Counted from the first letter of the stretch, positions 1-12,139 are shown. The stretch is DNA of 64,000 nucleotides from Neurospora tetraspora (GCF_033439725.1 NW_026944389.1:3286001-3350000); one strand, 5' to 3'. The notes: a model not told the origin generated them from the letters alone. A program made the numbers and translations.

Positions 1-895
1 GTTTCTGGAGAGTGGTAGGTCCTCTCAAGTACATGCAGGGCGTTACTTGTTCGTCATGTAAGTCCGACCGGCATGCCGTGGCAACTGTCAAATTTACTGC
101 CGCCCCGGCAGTTCGGTTTCAAGAAGTCGTCATTCCGCAGTCTCCCGTCTCCACTGGTATAAAGATGTCTCAGCGGTGCATTCTTTCAACAGGCGGTACC
201 CCGAAGCAAACTTTGGGGACCATAGCCGAATGGCCTTTGGTAGCGCTTGCGCACCACCTTCCCGTGAGGACGTGGGTTCAATTCCCGCCTTGAGACTGCC
301 CAGTGCCGTATGTCGATAATTTTTCAGCCAAATAAAGTACCTTTGGTCAATTTGGAACATCCTGATCGTTCGCTTGTAGCCCGTGGAGTCTAAATCTCAA
401 GATTAGTTAAATATCGCCTGTTAATTCTTTTTTTTTGTTCTTTTCCGTTTCTTTCTATTTTGCTTCTCTAGCTTGACATTTTTGATTGTCTTCCGACGTG
501 GATAATGTTGTTGGTGAGCTGATCGCTCATGTATTCTTTCTCCTCTCTCGCAGGCACTAATTTCTTCATTTTCTCTCTTTCGCTCTCGTGAAAGCATGCC
601 GCCTGTTTGTACCATCATGTAAACTGAAAACAATTCAACTACTATGAGCCGGTCGGCCGCTTAGGCGAGCAGCGAGTACCGGGCAGGGTCCTGTGGGCCC
701 AAATTCTCTGTAAGGCGATGACAGTCACGGCAAAGAGGCCAAGAAAAACAAGTCTGAGAACAATGATACAGTTCTCGTTGATGTTGATCTTCGGAGAGGA
801 ACATACTCGTCCCGAGTCTTTGCTTATATACATGCCATCCCAGGGTCGTGCCTATGTCCAGTCTAACATGGACTTGCCACATCGGCAACTCGTGC
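1..895. other. intergenic, no protein gene seen
   Basis: I see no convincing protein gene here. The only structured item is the tRNA-like segment at 167-296. The stretch at 420-600 is pyrimidine-rich on the plus strand. The right part probably serves as the 3' flank of the minus-strand gene that ends at 896. Confidence 0.5.
167..296 (+). other. structured segment with a tRNA-like T arm
   Basis: The segment is closed by GTCTCAG (167-173) pairing with TTGAGAC (290-296). Inside are three hairpins: one around 196-221 with arms CCCCGAAG and CTTTGGGG, one around 238-256 with GCGC-TT-GCGC at its tip, and a T-arm-like hairpin near 272-287 with stem GTGGG/CCCGC and loop TTCAATT. No normal D arm or anticodon arm can be drawn, so this is not a standard tRNA. 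It may be a degenerate tRNA, a tRNA-derived repeat, or chance folding. Confidence 0.25.
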
Positions 896-1521
896 CTAGC
901 AACAGGTACGTCCTGGTGTGAGTCGGACCCAATTTCCGAATCGGACATGGCGGACCATGTCCGTACTCTCATTCTCGGCCGCGAATTCAAGAAAGTGCTT
1001 GCGCGCCTCAATAATCGCTAAGAACAAGTGGAAGGCTTGAAAGACGTGGTTGGTAAGCTCCTGCCCCGGCCTGGTGGCCTCTCTGGCCCGTTCGAGGAAG
1101 GATACTTCTTCCTCCAGAAGGTTGAAGTCCTCGTTATGGACTCCCGTCAAGCCGAGGCCTGCCATGGGATCCATGGGATCCATCATCGCAGGGGTCTCGC
1201 TAACGAAGCGAGTGGCGGCGTCCACGACCTCGACAAGGTGCCGCTCGACCTGGTCCTTGGCCAGGCGGGAGTTTAGCCTGATACCAGGCAGAACGTCGTC
1301 CACGAGGGCGTGGAGAGTTGTGAAGACGACCTCGTTCCGGCGGTCCCGGTGAATGATGCCATGGTTGGCATAATACTTCCAGCGAAGGCCGTTCTTGGGG
1401 ACGATGTTGTGCAGGAAGAGCATTTGTCTTATTCGGTCTCTGGGACATAGTAGGTTAGCGATCTGAGAAGAAAATGAATCGCGGAACTTGGAGATATGGT
1501 GTGTACTTACTGATCAACCAT
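896..1521 (-). CDS. hypothetical protein, two exons
   Basis: I do not recognise this gene. Proposed exons are 1511-1521 and 896-1439, giving about 184 residues. The start is the ATG at 1521, encoding MVDQ. The intron (1440-1510) has donor GTAAGT, a GCTAAC branch point and a CAG acceptor, and splicing keeps the frame open. A shorter model would begin at the ATG at 1423 inside exon 2. The protein is mostly predicted helix, with no signal peptide or membrane segment. A Met-Asp-Pro repeat comes from a duplicated GGGATCCAT unit near 1164-1181. Its middle resembles the neighbouring protein at 2171-3088: both share a spaced L-x-E-V/I-x-D-x-A-T segment and a later F-x-I/A-I-x-x-A-R-x-x-F segment. This suggests a diverged tandem pair. 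The function is unknown. Confidence 0.65.
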
Positions 1522-2170
1522 GAGGGATCGCGTCACTTTATCGATTGGACGCCTGGTACTTCGATGGAAGCTGAGAAGTCCATTGACGGAACACTTTATT
1601 AGGAAGACGAATCCAGTAAGGAGACATATACTGGGTGCTATGAGTCGTCTAAATCACTTTCAAAAAATATACATTAGACTCTATTCAAGAGACAGAAGGT
1701 AGCGCGTTACGTCCGTTTTGCATTATTAGAACCCATCGGCATTGGTTCAAAGATTCAGGGCAGGCGACAGGGAGAGAGCAACTTGTAACGATTGATTCTT
1801 GATGACAGGAAAAATGGTTGATTGCGGCATGAGTAGGAAAAGAGGAAAAGAGAGACGAAGTGAACAATGGATATGGGAAAGTGCTTGATTGATGGCTTGG
1901 AGAAGAGAAGAGGAATGGGTTGCCAAACCAGGTCTAAATACTGCTTTGGGGAAAACTTCAGTGGGATGCACCTTCCGACTGTCACAAAAGGCGTGCCAGA
2001 CCTAGCTAATATTCTGCAAATGGTGGGATACAGCTTCCACGCGTTACAAACTGCTTTCCTGCCGAAAGACCAATGCATCTGTCGCCCCAATACATCGCAT
2101 GTCTCCAATCTCAATTGCCCACGCGCAGTTTCCTTCTCGCACTGAGCTTTCAAGAACATGATCGTTTGAC
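1522..2170. other. spacer between two same-strand genes
   Basis: About 650 bp separates the two minus-strand hypothetical genes. It probably holds the 3' UTR of the upstream gene (2171-3088) and the promoter of the downstream gene. I see no repeat or RNA gene in it. Confidence 0.5.
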
Positions 2171-3088
2171 TCAAGAGACCTGTGTACCGCCCATCACTTC
2201 ATCTTCCTCCTCGTCAGTGATAGGATCCACGTCGTCTTCGTACTTTTCGGTACTCAAAGTCCACACACTACAGCCATTGAAGCCTGCGACCAGCGAAGAA
2301 ACTGTGGCAGTACCGGCAGCGACGGTGCCCTCATCGTCTGGGTGGAGCACTTCTTGCTCCTCTGTGGTATCTTCGTTGTCGATGGCCCTGGCTTCAAGTT
2401 CCATATGCTCAGATTCCATCTTGACAAAAATTTCCATTCCGTCCCAGAACCACGCCACCGCAAGGAATCTGTCCACCGCCTGCGCCAATTTTGAATGAGC
2501 ATCGACTGTCTGCGGGTTGGTTCCGCGCTCTCTGTGATGCGCGAAGTAGGCGTCGCGGGCCTTCACAATCTCGATGAACAACTCCGCGAACGTAGCCGGG
2601 CTCAATCTTCTGGAGAGAGGATGATTCTCCCGAACAATCCGGAGCGTCTGCAACGTGGCCTCGACAGTGATGAGCCCATCTCCCTCGCTAAGGCACTCCA
2701 CAAAATCGACAGGAGGCTTTCTTCTGATGACCGTCTCGGTGGCAATGTCCATGATTTCTGTCAAGGACGCTTGCAAATGTCTGGCCTTGAAAAAGGGCAC
2801 GATATCCATCATGGCGAGCCAAATTGCCTTGTCACGCCTCATTCGCGCGGTAACAGTGGGTCTGGCCTTGAACTTCATACCGGCCTTCGGCATAAAATCC
2901 TTGAGTTTGCTGAAACGCTTTGCGGCGGGCTTGGGCGGGGCAGGAGGGGCGGAGCGGGCAACGGGGGGAGTTTCATTACGGCGAGGACGTAGAGGCAGCG
3001 TGATGCTCGAAGGACCGAAATAGTAGGGTTGATGACGGTTGCTGCCGCCATTTCCGTTGCTACCGGTACCACGAATTGGACCGGGCAT
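2171..3088 (-). CDS. hypothetical protein with acidic C-terminus
   Basis: I do not recognise this 305-residue protein. The first about 60 residues are low-complexity, rich in Gly, Asn, Pro and Arg, and probably disordered. Residues about 75-220 are helical and contain a run of conserved-looking leucines and arginines. The C-terminus is strongly acidic, with Glu/Asp clusters around residues 245-300. The coding region is one exon, starting at the ATG at 3088, five bases after the acceptor of a likely 5' UTR intron. The helical part resembles the neighbouring protein at 896-1521 in spacing and several residues. That relation is by eye and distant. No signal peptide or membrane helix is visible, so a soluble protein is likely. 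Confidence 0.7.
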   Translation of the reverse strand: MPGPIRGTGSNGNGGSNRHQPYYFGPSSITLPLRPRRNETPPVARSAPPAPPKPAAKRFSKLKDFMPKAGMKFKARPTVTARMRRDKAIWLAMMDIVPFFKARHLQASLTEIMDIATETVIRRKPPVDFVECLSEGDGLITVEATLQTLRIVRENHPLSRRLSPATFAELFIEIVKARDAYFAHHRERGTNPQTVDAHSKLAQAVDRFLAVAWFWDGMEIFVKMESEHMELEARAIDNEDTTEEQEVLHPDDEGTVAAGTATVSSLVAGFNGCSVWTLSTEKYEDDVDPITDEEEDEVMGGTQVS

Positions 3089-3092
3089 ATTT

Positions 3093-3340
3093 CTGTGAGT
3101 GAGACTGTTAGCACCTCCATTTGAGAAAAGTGAGGACTGAAAATGCCCCTAGCGTATGGGCAAATAAAGAGGTAAGTTGCGCGGGGTCAAGTGAAAGGTA
3201 GCAATGAAGGAAGAGGGAGGAAACAATCTTTGTCGGCTCAGCTGCGTGCCCGGTGACAAGGGAAAGCCAAGTCTTGTCGATAAACCGGGCTCGAAAGGTC
3301 GTTTTAGAAATGGAGAGGTTGTTGGATCAATGGGACTTAC
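3093..3340 (-). other. probable 5' UTR intron
   Basis: On the minus strand a GTAAGT donor begins at 3340. A GCTAAC branch point lies near 3107-3112, and the CAG acceptor ends at 3093, four bases before the start codon at 3088. The 248-nt length is longer than the coding introns in this window, as is common for fungal leader introns. The upstream leader exon should begin somewhere in 3341-3740. Confidence 0.6.
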
Positions 3341-5587
3341 GAAGTTGGCTTGGGCTGCAGGGCAAATGAGTCGACCGGGAATCTGATCGTGAAAAGACCA
3401 GAAAAGACGCGCTGGCTGGTAAGCGCTGGCGATGTTGAGGATGAGGAGTGGTTGAGGGTAGATCTAAATCGCGAAAGCAAGAGTCGCGTGCAAGTACTCG
3501 ACTGAATACTGTGGTGTGTCACTCGCGACGTTGGTGGCGCGGGGAAAGATCTTGTTTGGAAGTTTGTGCGTGCTCGGGGGAAAAAAAAAAGGAGAGGCAG
3601 AGCTTGGCGGGAGCTCTTGAAGGTCCTAAAGCAAGAGCTGTTGGGAGTGACTGTGACGCCCGAGGTTCCTTCACTGACACTCATGTGGCTTGAACATTTT
3701 CTCAGATGGGATGAATTGCGGCAAACCTGACAGAAAGACAAAAGAAAATCAGAGTGGAAACTCCTTCAACTGAAAGGCTCGTCGTAGATAATTCACCACG
3801 CGACAACGCAAGCCACAAACGTGTAACGGACATAAGCTTTGTGGATATGTATTTACCTGGAGGCCTTGTCACTCAGGGAGGACGCATTAGCTAGACGGCC
3901 ATGGCTGTAGAGCACAGGATATTGAGCGCCTTTAACGTACTAGGAGAACGGCTGGCACCTTCACGCATGGGTAAAGAAAAAAAGATATCATATCAAGGGG
4001 GACCGAAGTATCGCCTGTGCTCATTCGAACCAGAATCCAAACCGTTATAACGCTATGCCAAACCAACTGATCACTCGCTTGTCAACGTGGCTGCACGGAT
4101 GCGTGGGACGCTTGGGCGGCAGATATTGGTGCGATTGCCGGCATGTCTTGCAATCCTGCGCTAGATTTTGCTACTCTCCCCTAGGTCCAGAATTGGGCAG
4201 AGGTTGAGCGTATCTGGTTCGTATGAGTATATCCGGTTATCATGCTCGTGATGGATGCAATATCTCTATGACTGCTGACTAGGTAGTGGTGCCACGAGTA
4301 TCTTATAGGGCCTTCGTAAGGTACGACTGTGAGAAGAAAAGAGACAATTTCCCCTCCAATTGTCGTCCCAGAGGGCAACAAAGAGATGATTTTCCTCCAT
4401 CAAGGTCAACTGGAAGCTGACGTCCACTATCGGCCATGCGCCCGGCTCGCGTGTTTGTGTGAATGGCCGAATCTCGGAACAGCAGTTTTTCTTCTGTTGG
4501 AGGGATTCCGAAAGAGGGTCAGTATTTGGCTAGTTCAAACAGTGTTCAAAGCACCCTTGTGCCAAAATTCCCAATATTTAGTGCTTTGAGTATATTGGCG
4601 TTGAGTGTCTGACCGGTACTGCCATGCTTTAGAACGTAGAAGATTGATTGAAGTCAAAAGTGGATTGATGCTGCTTGTCATAAGTGGACTGCTCATGGAT
4701 TGACGTTGATGAGGCTCAAGCCGACATATGCATGCCAGGCAAGGGTATCCTGACTAAGGCTGCCGATCATGCGCCTCAGGGGTTCAGCCAAATTTGGAGT
4801 GATTGTGCCACATGTGGCGGTGCATGTAAATGACTAAGCACAAGATGAACGACCTTTGCTCGGCCTGGTCGGCGTGGGAGGACTGGAGACAGCGGTGTTG
4901 CACAGGGGCCACGCCGCCAAGAGAATCAAGGAGCCAAGCACCCCCTGTGAGGCCGCTGCAATCAGCCATTGTGTGGTCCCAACATTGCGCAACAGAGACC
5001 CGAGCCAGGCAGGTGTCCACAGGGGCAGCCACCTAGATAGTCACAGCAACATCGATACCCGCATGCAATTTACCCAACCTTGCCGGCTTCATTTGTATCG
5101 TATCTATCTATCGTTCCGTTCCCCTAGTCGTCACTTGGGACTCGGTATTATACAACTTTACCACCCTCAACAGCTTCGTCTCGCTCGATCTCCGATACAG
5201 CTGGACTCGGACGTTAGTTGACCTACCACAAGCGACATCGTTCTTGTGTCTTGCCGGAACAGGACACCGGGCACTATCGCCATCCCGGGGCACCTCGACC
5301 TAGACTTCTGTGTCTACATCACACTCCTTTGCCCACCACCCTTCAACGAAGACGGGGTGATCTACCCTACGCCCACACTCATTCTGGAACCCCTTTCCAA
5401 GTCTCCGGCAATCTAATTTCGATCAGATCCACCTCTCGGCCCCTCGTTCCCCCCCTTCCCCAGACTTGGGCCATCGAAACTCCCCGTCTAGACTCCCATT
5501 CCGCTATCCTCAGATTCCGAACCGACCGGGTCGCATGCGAACCACCGCCGCCCTCAACCCCATCGCGATCCTTCGCCGGCCTTCATA
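3341..5587. other. divergent promoter region
   Basis: The region lies between the minus-strand hypothetical gene and the plus-strand M28 peptidase gene. About 3341-3700 probably carries the leader exon of the minus-strand gene. From about 5090 to 5587 the plus strand is C- and CT-rich, as in fungal leaders, and probably forms the long 5' UTR of the peptidase. I see no coding gene, RNA or repeat between them. Confidence 0.5.
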
Positions 5588-8492
5588 ATGGCGCCGGACA
5601 AGAGCCAGTTCCGCTACGAGCCCGCACCCCCCATACCTACATACGACGAGGCCATCGCTTCCGGCGCCGGCAGCCATACCGTCTTCGAAGCCCCACACTC
5701 CCCTCTCGACGCCACAGACCATACAGAAGGCCACTCCCTGCTCGGCGGAACGGCATCATCATCGAGTAACAATGACCGAACCCGTCCACCGCAAGGCTAC
5801 CGGCCACCCACGGTCGAGACAGACGACGAAGGAGAGCCGTGGGGCTCATCCGACGACGATAGCGATTCCGAGGCGGATCACGTCCGACGCGAGATGCAAG
5901 AGATGGAAATAGACGACTCCAGCCACCGTTCGCAAAGTATATGGGGCAAGCGCATAGGGAGGTTCTCACTACCACGATGGAAGTGGGGGTGGAGGTTACC
6001 ACAAATATCACTACCCCGATTCAGGAGACACGATGCGAACGCCAGTCTGGAATCCGCCACGACGCCAGCCGCCAACGATGACACGAATAACAGTAATAAC
6101 GAAGAACAACCAAGCGCTGGAAGTCGATTCGCCTTCCCAACATTCGGCAGCACCGCCCTTTTCCTGATGGTTGCGCGCCTCCTCGCCCTGTTTCTCCTTC
6201 TCGGCTTTGTTTACTTGATATTTGTCTCCGATGTGTTCGGGAACATGTCGCGCCGTCTCGGCTCGGGAATGTTCAATCCCAACGATATCCGGGAATATTT
6301 GGAATCCAACATCAGTTCCAATCAGATCAAGGACAATCTCCAGCATTTTACCTCGTACTCTCACCTAGCTGGTACCGAAGGCGACTACGCCCTGATGGAG
6401 GATATTGAGTTGCTCTTCCGTAAATACGGCCTCGAGGACGTTTCGCGTGACACTTATCACGTATATCTCAATTACCCCAAAGCCGACGGGCGTGCGGTGG
6501 AAATCATGGACGACAAGGCGAACAACGGAAAAGGCAAGGCTATATGGTCTGCGAAGCTGGAGGAGAATGACCGGGCAACGGGCTTGGCCGGACACCAGAC
6601 GTGGGCTTTTCACGGTCACTCGAAAACGGGTGAGGTTCGTGGCCGGCTCATCTACGCCAACTACGGCTCGCGCGAGGATTTCCAGCGTATCAAGGACCTT
6701 GGGATCCAGACCACCGGCGCCATCGCGCTTGTTCGCTACTACGGCCCCCACGCGGATCGCGCTCTGAAGGTCAAGGCTGCTGAGCTCGCAGGTTTCGCAG
6801 GTTGTCTCATCTATTCGGACCCACTCGATGACGGCTTCAAGAAGGGCGACACTGCCCCGAAGGGGCCTTTCATGCCCGCCGATGGAGTCCAACGTGGCAG
6901 CGTCAGTCTCATGTCGTGGGTCGTCGGCGACGTGTTAACCCCGGGCTGGGGCAGCAAGGAAAAAATGCCAAGAATGAAGAAGGAACAGACGAAGGGACTG
7001 GTCAAGATCCCCTCTCTCCCCCTTGCCTGGCGTGACGCCAAGGTGCTTTTGCAGCATCTCAAGGGCAAGGGCCACCGTGTGCCGGAAGACTGGGTGGGCG
7101 GTGTTCCTGATGTTGACGAGTGGTGGACAGGCGACCACGAGAGCTCGCCCATTGTCCGGCTCATGAACGACCAAGACGAAAACGAGAAGCAGGCCATCTG
7201 GAACGTTTATGGAAGCATTCTGGGTATCGAGCAGGAAGAGAAGAAGGTCATCATCGGTAACCATCGTGACGCATGGACTTTGGGCGCCGCTGATCCCCAT
7301 TCGGGCACCGCCATCATGCTCGAGCTGGCCCGCGTCTTTGGCGAGTTGTTAAAAATGGGCTGGCGCCCGCTCAGGACTATCCAGTTTATGTCATGGGACG
7401 CAGAGGAGTACAACCTCATCGGCTCGACCGAATTCGTTGAGCAGAACGACGATATGTTACGCAAAGACGCGCTTGCGTACATCAACCTCGACACCGCAGT
7501 AACGGGCAACACCCTGCACGTAGCCGGCTCGCCCGTGTTCAAGGGTCTCCTGATGCAAATTCTCGAAATAGTCAGGGATCCCTATGAGAACGCCACGCTG
7601 AAAGAGCTCTGGGAGCGCAGAAACGCCAATGACCTCGAGGGCCTCGGCGCGGGCTCGGACTATGTTGCCTTCCAGGACATTGTCGGCACGTCCTCCATTG
7701 ACCTGCACTTCGACGGCAAGGGCCACCCCTACCACTCCAGCTACGACACGTTCGAGTGGATGGAGCAGGTTGGCGACCCGGACTTTGTTCACCACACGAT
7801 GCTGGGACAGGTCGTCGCTCTTCTCCTGTACGAGCTGGTCGATCGTCCCGTCTTGCCGTTTGACATGCCGCACTATGCCGAGAAGATTCGCGACTGGACT
7901 GGGGAGATCGTCAGGTGGGTTGAGGATCAGGCCAAGAACGCAAAGAAGGATGCCATGCCCAAGGAACTTGCGGCGTCGCTCGACAGCATGATAAAGGCCA
8001 GCAATGAGGTCATGGATGCCGTGCGTCGGTTTGTGGCGTGGGAGCATGAGTGGCAGTCGAGTGTGATTGCAACCGGTGGGTGGGAGCCTTCCGGGTGGGG
8101 CAGGAGGAGGTGCGAGTTCAATTCGAAGATGGCGTGGTTTGAGACGGATCTGTTGGATCCTCAGGGTGTAAGTTTTCCCTCTCCTTTCTCCCTTGATCGT
8201 TCCCCTTGTTCTACTCCATCCTACTTTGCTCTCCTATCATTCACCCATTCCCTCCCAAGATTTTCAAGGTGCTAACTCGTCCAAACACACCCAGATCCCA
8301 AACCGCACCCAATTCAAACACGTTCTATTCGGCCCCCAACTCTGGTCCGGCTACGACGAGGCCTACTTCCCTTCGATCCGCGACACCGTCGACTCGGGAG
8401 ACTGGGGTCTGGCCAACCGCACCATCGCCAAGGTTGCCGACATTATCAAACGGGCGGCGGCGAACTTGGCCGAGGGGACTCTTGGAGTATAG
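5588..8492 (+). CDS. type II membrane M28 zinc peptidase (Vps70/GCPII-like)
   Basis: Two exons, 5588-8167 and 8295-8492, encode about 925 residues. The donor is GTAAGT, the branch point GCTAAC and the acceptor CCCAG. The N-terminus is a long acidic, Ser-rich cytosolic tail. One membrane helix lies at about 190-215, followed by a lumenal part with a protease-associated (PA) domain inserted before the catalytic domain, and a C-terminal helical dimerisation-like domain. All M28 zinc ligands of the glutamate carboxypeptidase II family can be placed: His559 (NHRD), Asp569 (DPHSG), the Glu606/Glu607 pair (DAEE), Asp635 (INLD) and His716 (YHSSYD). An active aminopeptidase or carboxypeptidase is therefore plausible. 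Yeast relatives are Vps70 and Tre1/Tre2, which act in the vacuolar/endosomal system. It is convergent with vps35. The catalytic assignment is firm; the substrate is unknown. Confidence 0.93.
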
Positions 8493-9263
8493 TCAGAAGA
8501 GGAAGAGAAAGAGAAGAGAAGAAAAGACACTCACTTACTGCGGGTGGGGGGTTGTCTGTGTTCCATTATCTACTTTGTCCTGAAGCGTTTCTTGTTTTTG
8601 TCACTTTGTCTTTGTTTTGGGTACATATTTTAACATATAGAAGCACCGTTGTGGCTGCGTATATATCTATTCATCCCTTCTAAGTGTATTTGTCCCATAT
8701 CTGGTCACAATGGAGAGGTGGTTCGTTTGGTCAAGAGAACTTATCGAGAGAAATTGAATGGGGTGCTAGAATAGTGTGGTGGTCTTTCATGTATTCTCCC
8801 AAGCGATCTATCTCCTTTGTGTCCTGTACATACCTTCGATGTTTTGCATGCATGGCGCAGTTGTCGGGTTGCTTCTCTAGTTGTTTGGTTTTTCTATTCG
8901 GCCTATTTGTGTGGCTATGATCTACCAGCACTGTAGACACGCAGAAATACACGATGCAAGAAGCATTTTAGCAACGCCGGGTTGGTCATCAACATTCACG
9001 GAGCTTATTCAATCCCCAAGCGTCTTCACTGAACTGCGCTCTCAACGCCTTGCTGTCTGTCATTACATATCTAAGTACGGTGGTTGGTTATGGCTATCGT
9101 ATCATGGGAGTGTTTGGTTTCCTGTCCTGTCCTGTTCCATCGTCTTGTAACTGCATCATCATCGCTCATCTGGTCTCATCTGGTCTCATCTCGTCACATC
9201 TCGTTCCGTCCGCCGTTAGCTTTTTGTTACAACACAACACCTGAAAGATCTGCTGCTGCTGCT
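8493..9263. other. convergent 3' region
   Basis: Both flanking genes end here, so this should hold their 3' UTRs and terminators. Short tandem repeats occur: TCCTG units near 9121-9137 and a decamer-like CATCTGGTCT repeat near 9166-9200. There is no coding gene. Confidence 0.55.
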
Positions 9264-12139
9264 TTACTTGGGAGTAAGCACGATGCCTTCGTACTCCTTG
9301 CTCCTGATGATCTCCAAAGTCTGCATGAAGTGCTTCCGGCTGGTCTCGACCGAGGCCGAGTCTTGCTGGTTACCGGCTAGGTTGGAGTGTATAAGCTCGA
9401 TCAGGCCGTTGAGGTACTTGGTGGTAACCTACAAGCAAAAAAAAAAAAAAGTTAGACGACATGATAACAAAAGCGAACGGGGTTGGAAGGGGGCTGGTGA
9501 CTTACCGATTCATTCTTCTGATCAAAGTAGTAGACGTATCTGTCCAGGATCTCGACGAACAACTCGATCGAGGTGGCAGTCTCCATGCAAGAATCGGCAA
9601 CACGGAGAGCGCGCTGAAGGCATTCGAGAACACGCTTACCATCACGGTAAAGCTATCGTATAACATTTTAGAGCCTGTGTGAAACATTGCAAAACCGTGA
9701 GAGGGGAAAAAAGTGCTTGACTAACCTCGGTCTCCTCAGTCTCCCCGTTACTAGCAATCGGAGTCGCCCACCACAGATGACTAGCCAGGTAGACAGCCCG
9801 GCACTGATCCGGCTTCCTCAGCAGCTTGCTGGCGTGCTGCGCGCACTTGGTGATGAGCGTGTCGTAGTTCTCCTTTCCAAAGTTGCGTGTGCGGTGCAGG
9901 GCACTGGCGATCGCGCAGACAGCCTGGAACTGCGCCTTGGAGTCACTGATGGCCTCCTCGTATACCGTGAACGCCTGCGCAAAGAACTCGTAGGCCACCT
10001 CCTCGAACTCGGTCTTGTCGGCCATCTGGCCGCAGGAGCAAAAGAGGCGCAGCGACAGCTCGGCGGCACCGGCGCCGTTGACGCGCGTGTAAAGGGTCGA
10101 GATGGCCGAGTGGAGGAACTTGAAGAGCGCGGAGCACTGCGACTGCCAGTTGTCGTCGTAGTGTTCGCGAGCCTTGTAGCGTCGGGCGAGCTTGAGGCCG
10201 GCGGTAATGAGCGGTGGCGTTGTGGTCCGGATCCGCTCGTTGCCCTCGGCGTAGGCCTTCCTTGTCATCTGCAGGAGGCGGAATTGGGTGTCGTTATCCT
10301 CGGACTGGAGGAGGTGGACAAGGCGGGCCAGCCAGCCCTGTTCCTCCAAAGTCTCGTCTGTCTCCAAGGCACGGCCGCGCTGCTGAACGACACCGGGGTA
10401 GCCAGACGGCGCTTGCGATCCTTCTTTGATGAGCACCTTGAGCACCTCCAGGACATTCTCGAGGTTGGCCGTGGTAGTGATGTGGGTTTGGTTCTTGATT
10501 AAGTGTCTGGCCACTTCACCAGCGACGGCCCTCCGTGTAGGGTACGTTTGTGACTGGAACAGAGGAACGTATGTAGGCAGGGCGAGTGCCGTAAATATGG
10601 ACACATAGCGCTTGAGGGGTGCCTGAAGCAAGGCCAGAATACTCTGCTGCGCTGGTGGCGAATGCAGATCGGCACTGTTGGCGTGTTCTTTTACCTTTAA
10701 GTGGGCGTAGTCGAGGATCTGGTCGACATAGTCTAGCCTTTCGGGATAGATATTGAGTGCTAGGTTCGTGAGGGATACACACAGCGCGATCGTGTCCTGG
10801 ATCGGAAGATGTTGCGCTTGCACGAGGTTCTTGACCTGTCCGAAAAAGATTTCGTATAGAGGCACGTTCTCGGGAATGCCCCTATGCTTCTTGGTTGGTT
10901 CGGGTTCATCTCCATTGGTCACGGTAGCCTCGGTCTCTGCTACTGAAGGTTCGGCGTTCAAAGTTTCATCGGTCGAGCCCACCTCAGCTTCTGCATGGTC
11001 CCCATTTTCAGGGGCTTCGGGAGTCGGCGCGCTCGTTTCTTCGGTTTCCGCAGCCGATTTCGCGAGTTTCACCCTTTCGAGCAGTTGCGTGAGCGCCTCT
11101 TCCTCCAACTTGCCCCTATCTTCGTCTTCTTCATTCTGCGCCTCTCGTTCGGCGTAGTCTGATAGTCTGTCCATCAGGCCAATGACGATTCCCTTTACAT
11201 TGACGTGGGGATTTAACCTGGACACAGCGGCGAGGAACTGATCAAGGGTGTGAAGATGGAACTCGTCAGGGAATACCTGAGTGATGACCTCAAGCAGATA
11301 TTCCTGCGCCAGTACATCCCGACACTGCACAACCTGCTCCAGCAGGGGAGCCAGAATGCCATTTTTGTATGTCGGCAGATCCACCAGCTGGCTTAGACGG
11401 ACAATGTTGTTTCCCACGAGCAATTGCAGCTCTTTCCTCTCCTGCGTCCGCTGGTCTCTCTCTCTCGAGTGTCCTTGATGTTGTAGCCGGACCCAGAGCT
11501 TGTTCATTTCCACGAAGTTGGTCAGGATGAAGTTGATCGAGTCTTGCAGGTTGCCTTCCGGGCCCTCGGAGTCGCCAGTCGGGAGGTAGTCGCGTGCCTG
11601 TCCGGAGAGGTAGTAACGCAGAAACAAACCGCGAACGGGATGCTGGACACCGCGGCTCATGTCCATCATGTCCTTCATTAGCTCCTTGACGGGGGCGCCC
11701 TCGATGGACATGTAGGCGGTGCCGACCGTGATCATGAGATAAAGGCGGGGTATGATGTTGCCGGCATACTGGACGAGTTCGTAGAGGTCGGCGAGGTGAT
11801 TAACGGGGTGGTTCTCGCGCAAGTGGACGGAGAGGTATCGGAGAGCATCGAAGACAGCCATGTACAGCTCGTAGTACTGTTTGGGGCCCAGACTGCTGGT
11901 TCGAAGCTCCGAGACAAGGGTGGAGCTATAAGTTGTCGAGGGTGGTCGACGGTCAGCACCAGCGCATATCGGGCCATATCGTGACACGCTCCTTCGGGGA
12001 CATACCAGCACTTGAGAGCATCCATGAGCTTGCCGGGGGTGTCGAGACATTTGCGCATGAGGGTGCTTTGCTGGCGCACGGCAATCAAGGCATCTTCGAG
12101 GAGGCGGGCCTGGTCCTCAGGCGGCGCGGGGGTCGACAT
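9264..12139 (-). CDS. vps35: retromer subunit Vps35
   Basis: Four exons (12006-12139, 9726-11925, 9506-9652, 9264-9428) give about 881 residues. The family is about 800 residues in animals and 944 in yeast. Vps35 is the alpha-solenoid scaffold of the retromer core, which binds Vps26 at its N-terminal part and Vps29 at its C-terminal part, and recycles sorting receptors from endosomes to the Golgi. The conserved PRLYL motif is at about 104-108, within helical repeats. A low-complexity acidic insertion at about 330-400 is typical of fungal copies. The C-terminal exons read like the family's end, with segments such as [11 protein letters not shown] and [13 protein letters not shown]. Exon joins keep frame; donors are GTATGT, GTTAGT and GTAAGT. 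The third intron's acceptor is ATAG at 9653, since the nearer CAG would put a stop in frame. It is divergent from the F-box gene. Confidence 0.97.

Noticed and set aside
4020-4060. T-loop-like GGTTCGAAT on the minus strand
   Set aside because: No stems around it; no tRNA can be drawn.
9687-10502. Long plus-strand open frame of 271 codons
   Set aside because: Antisense shadow of the vps35 coding exon.
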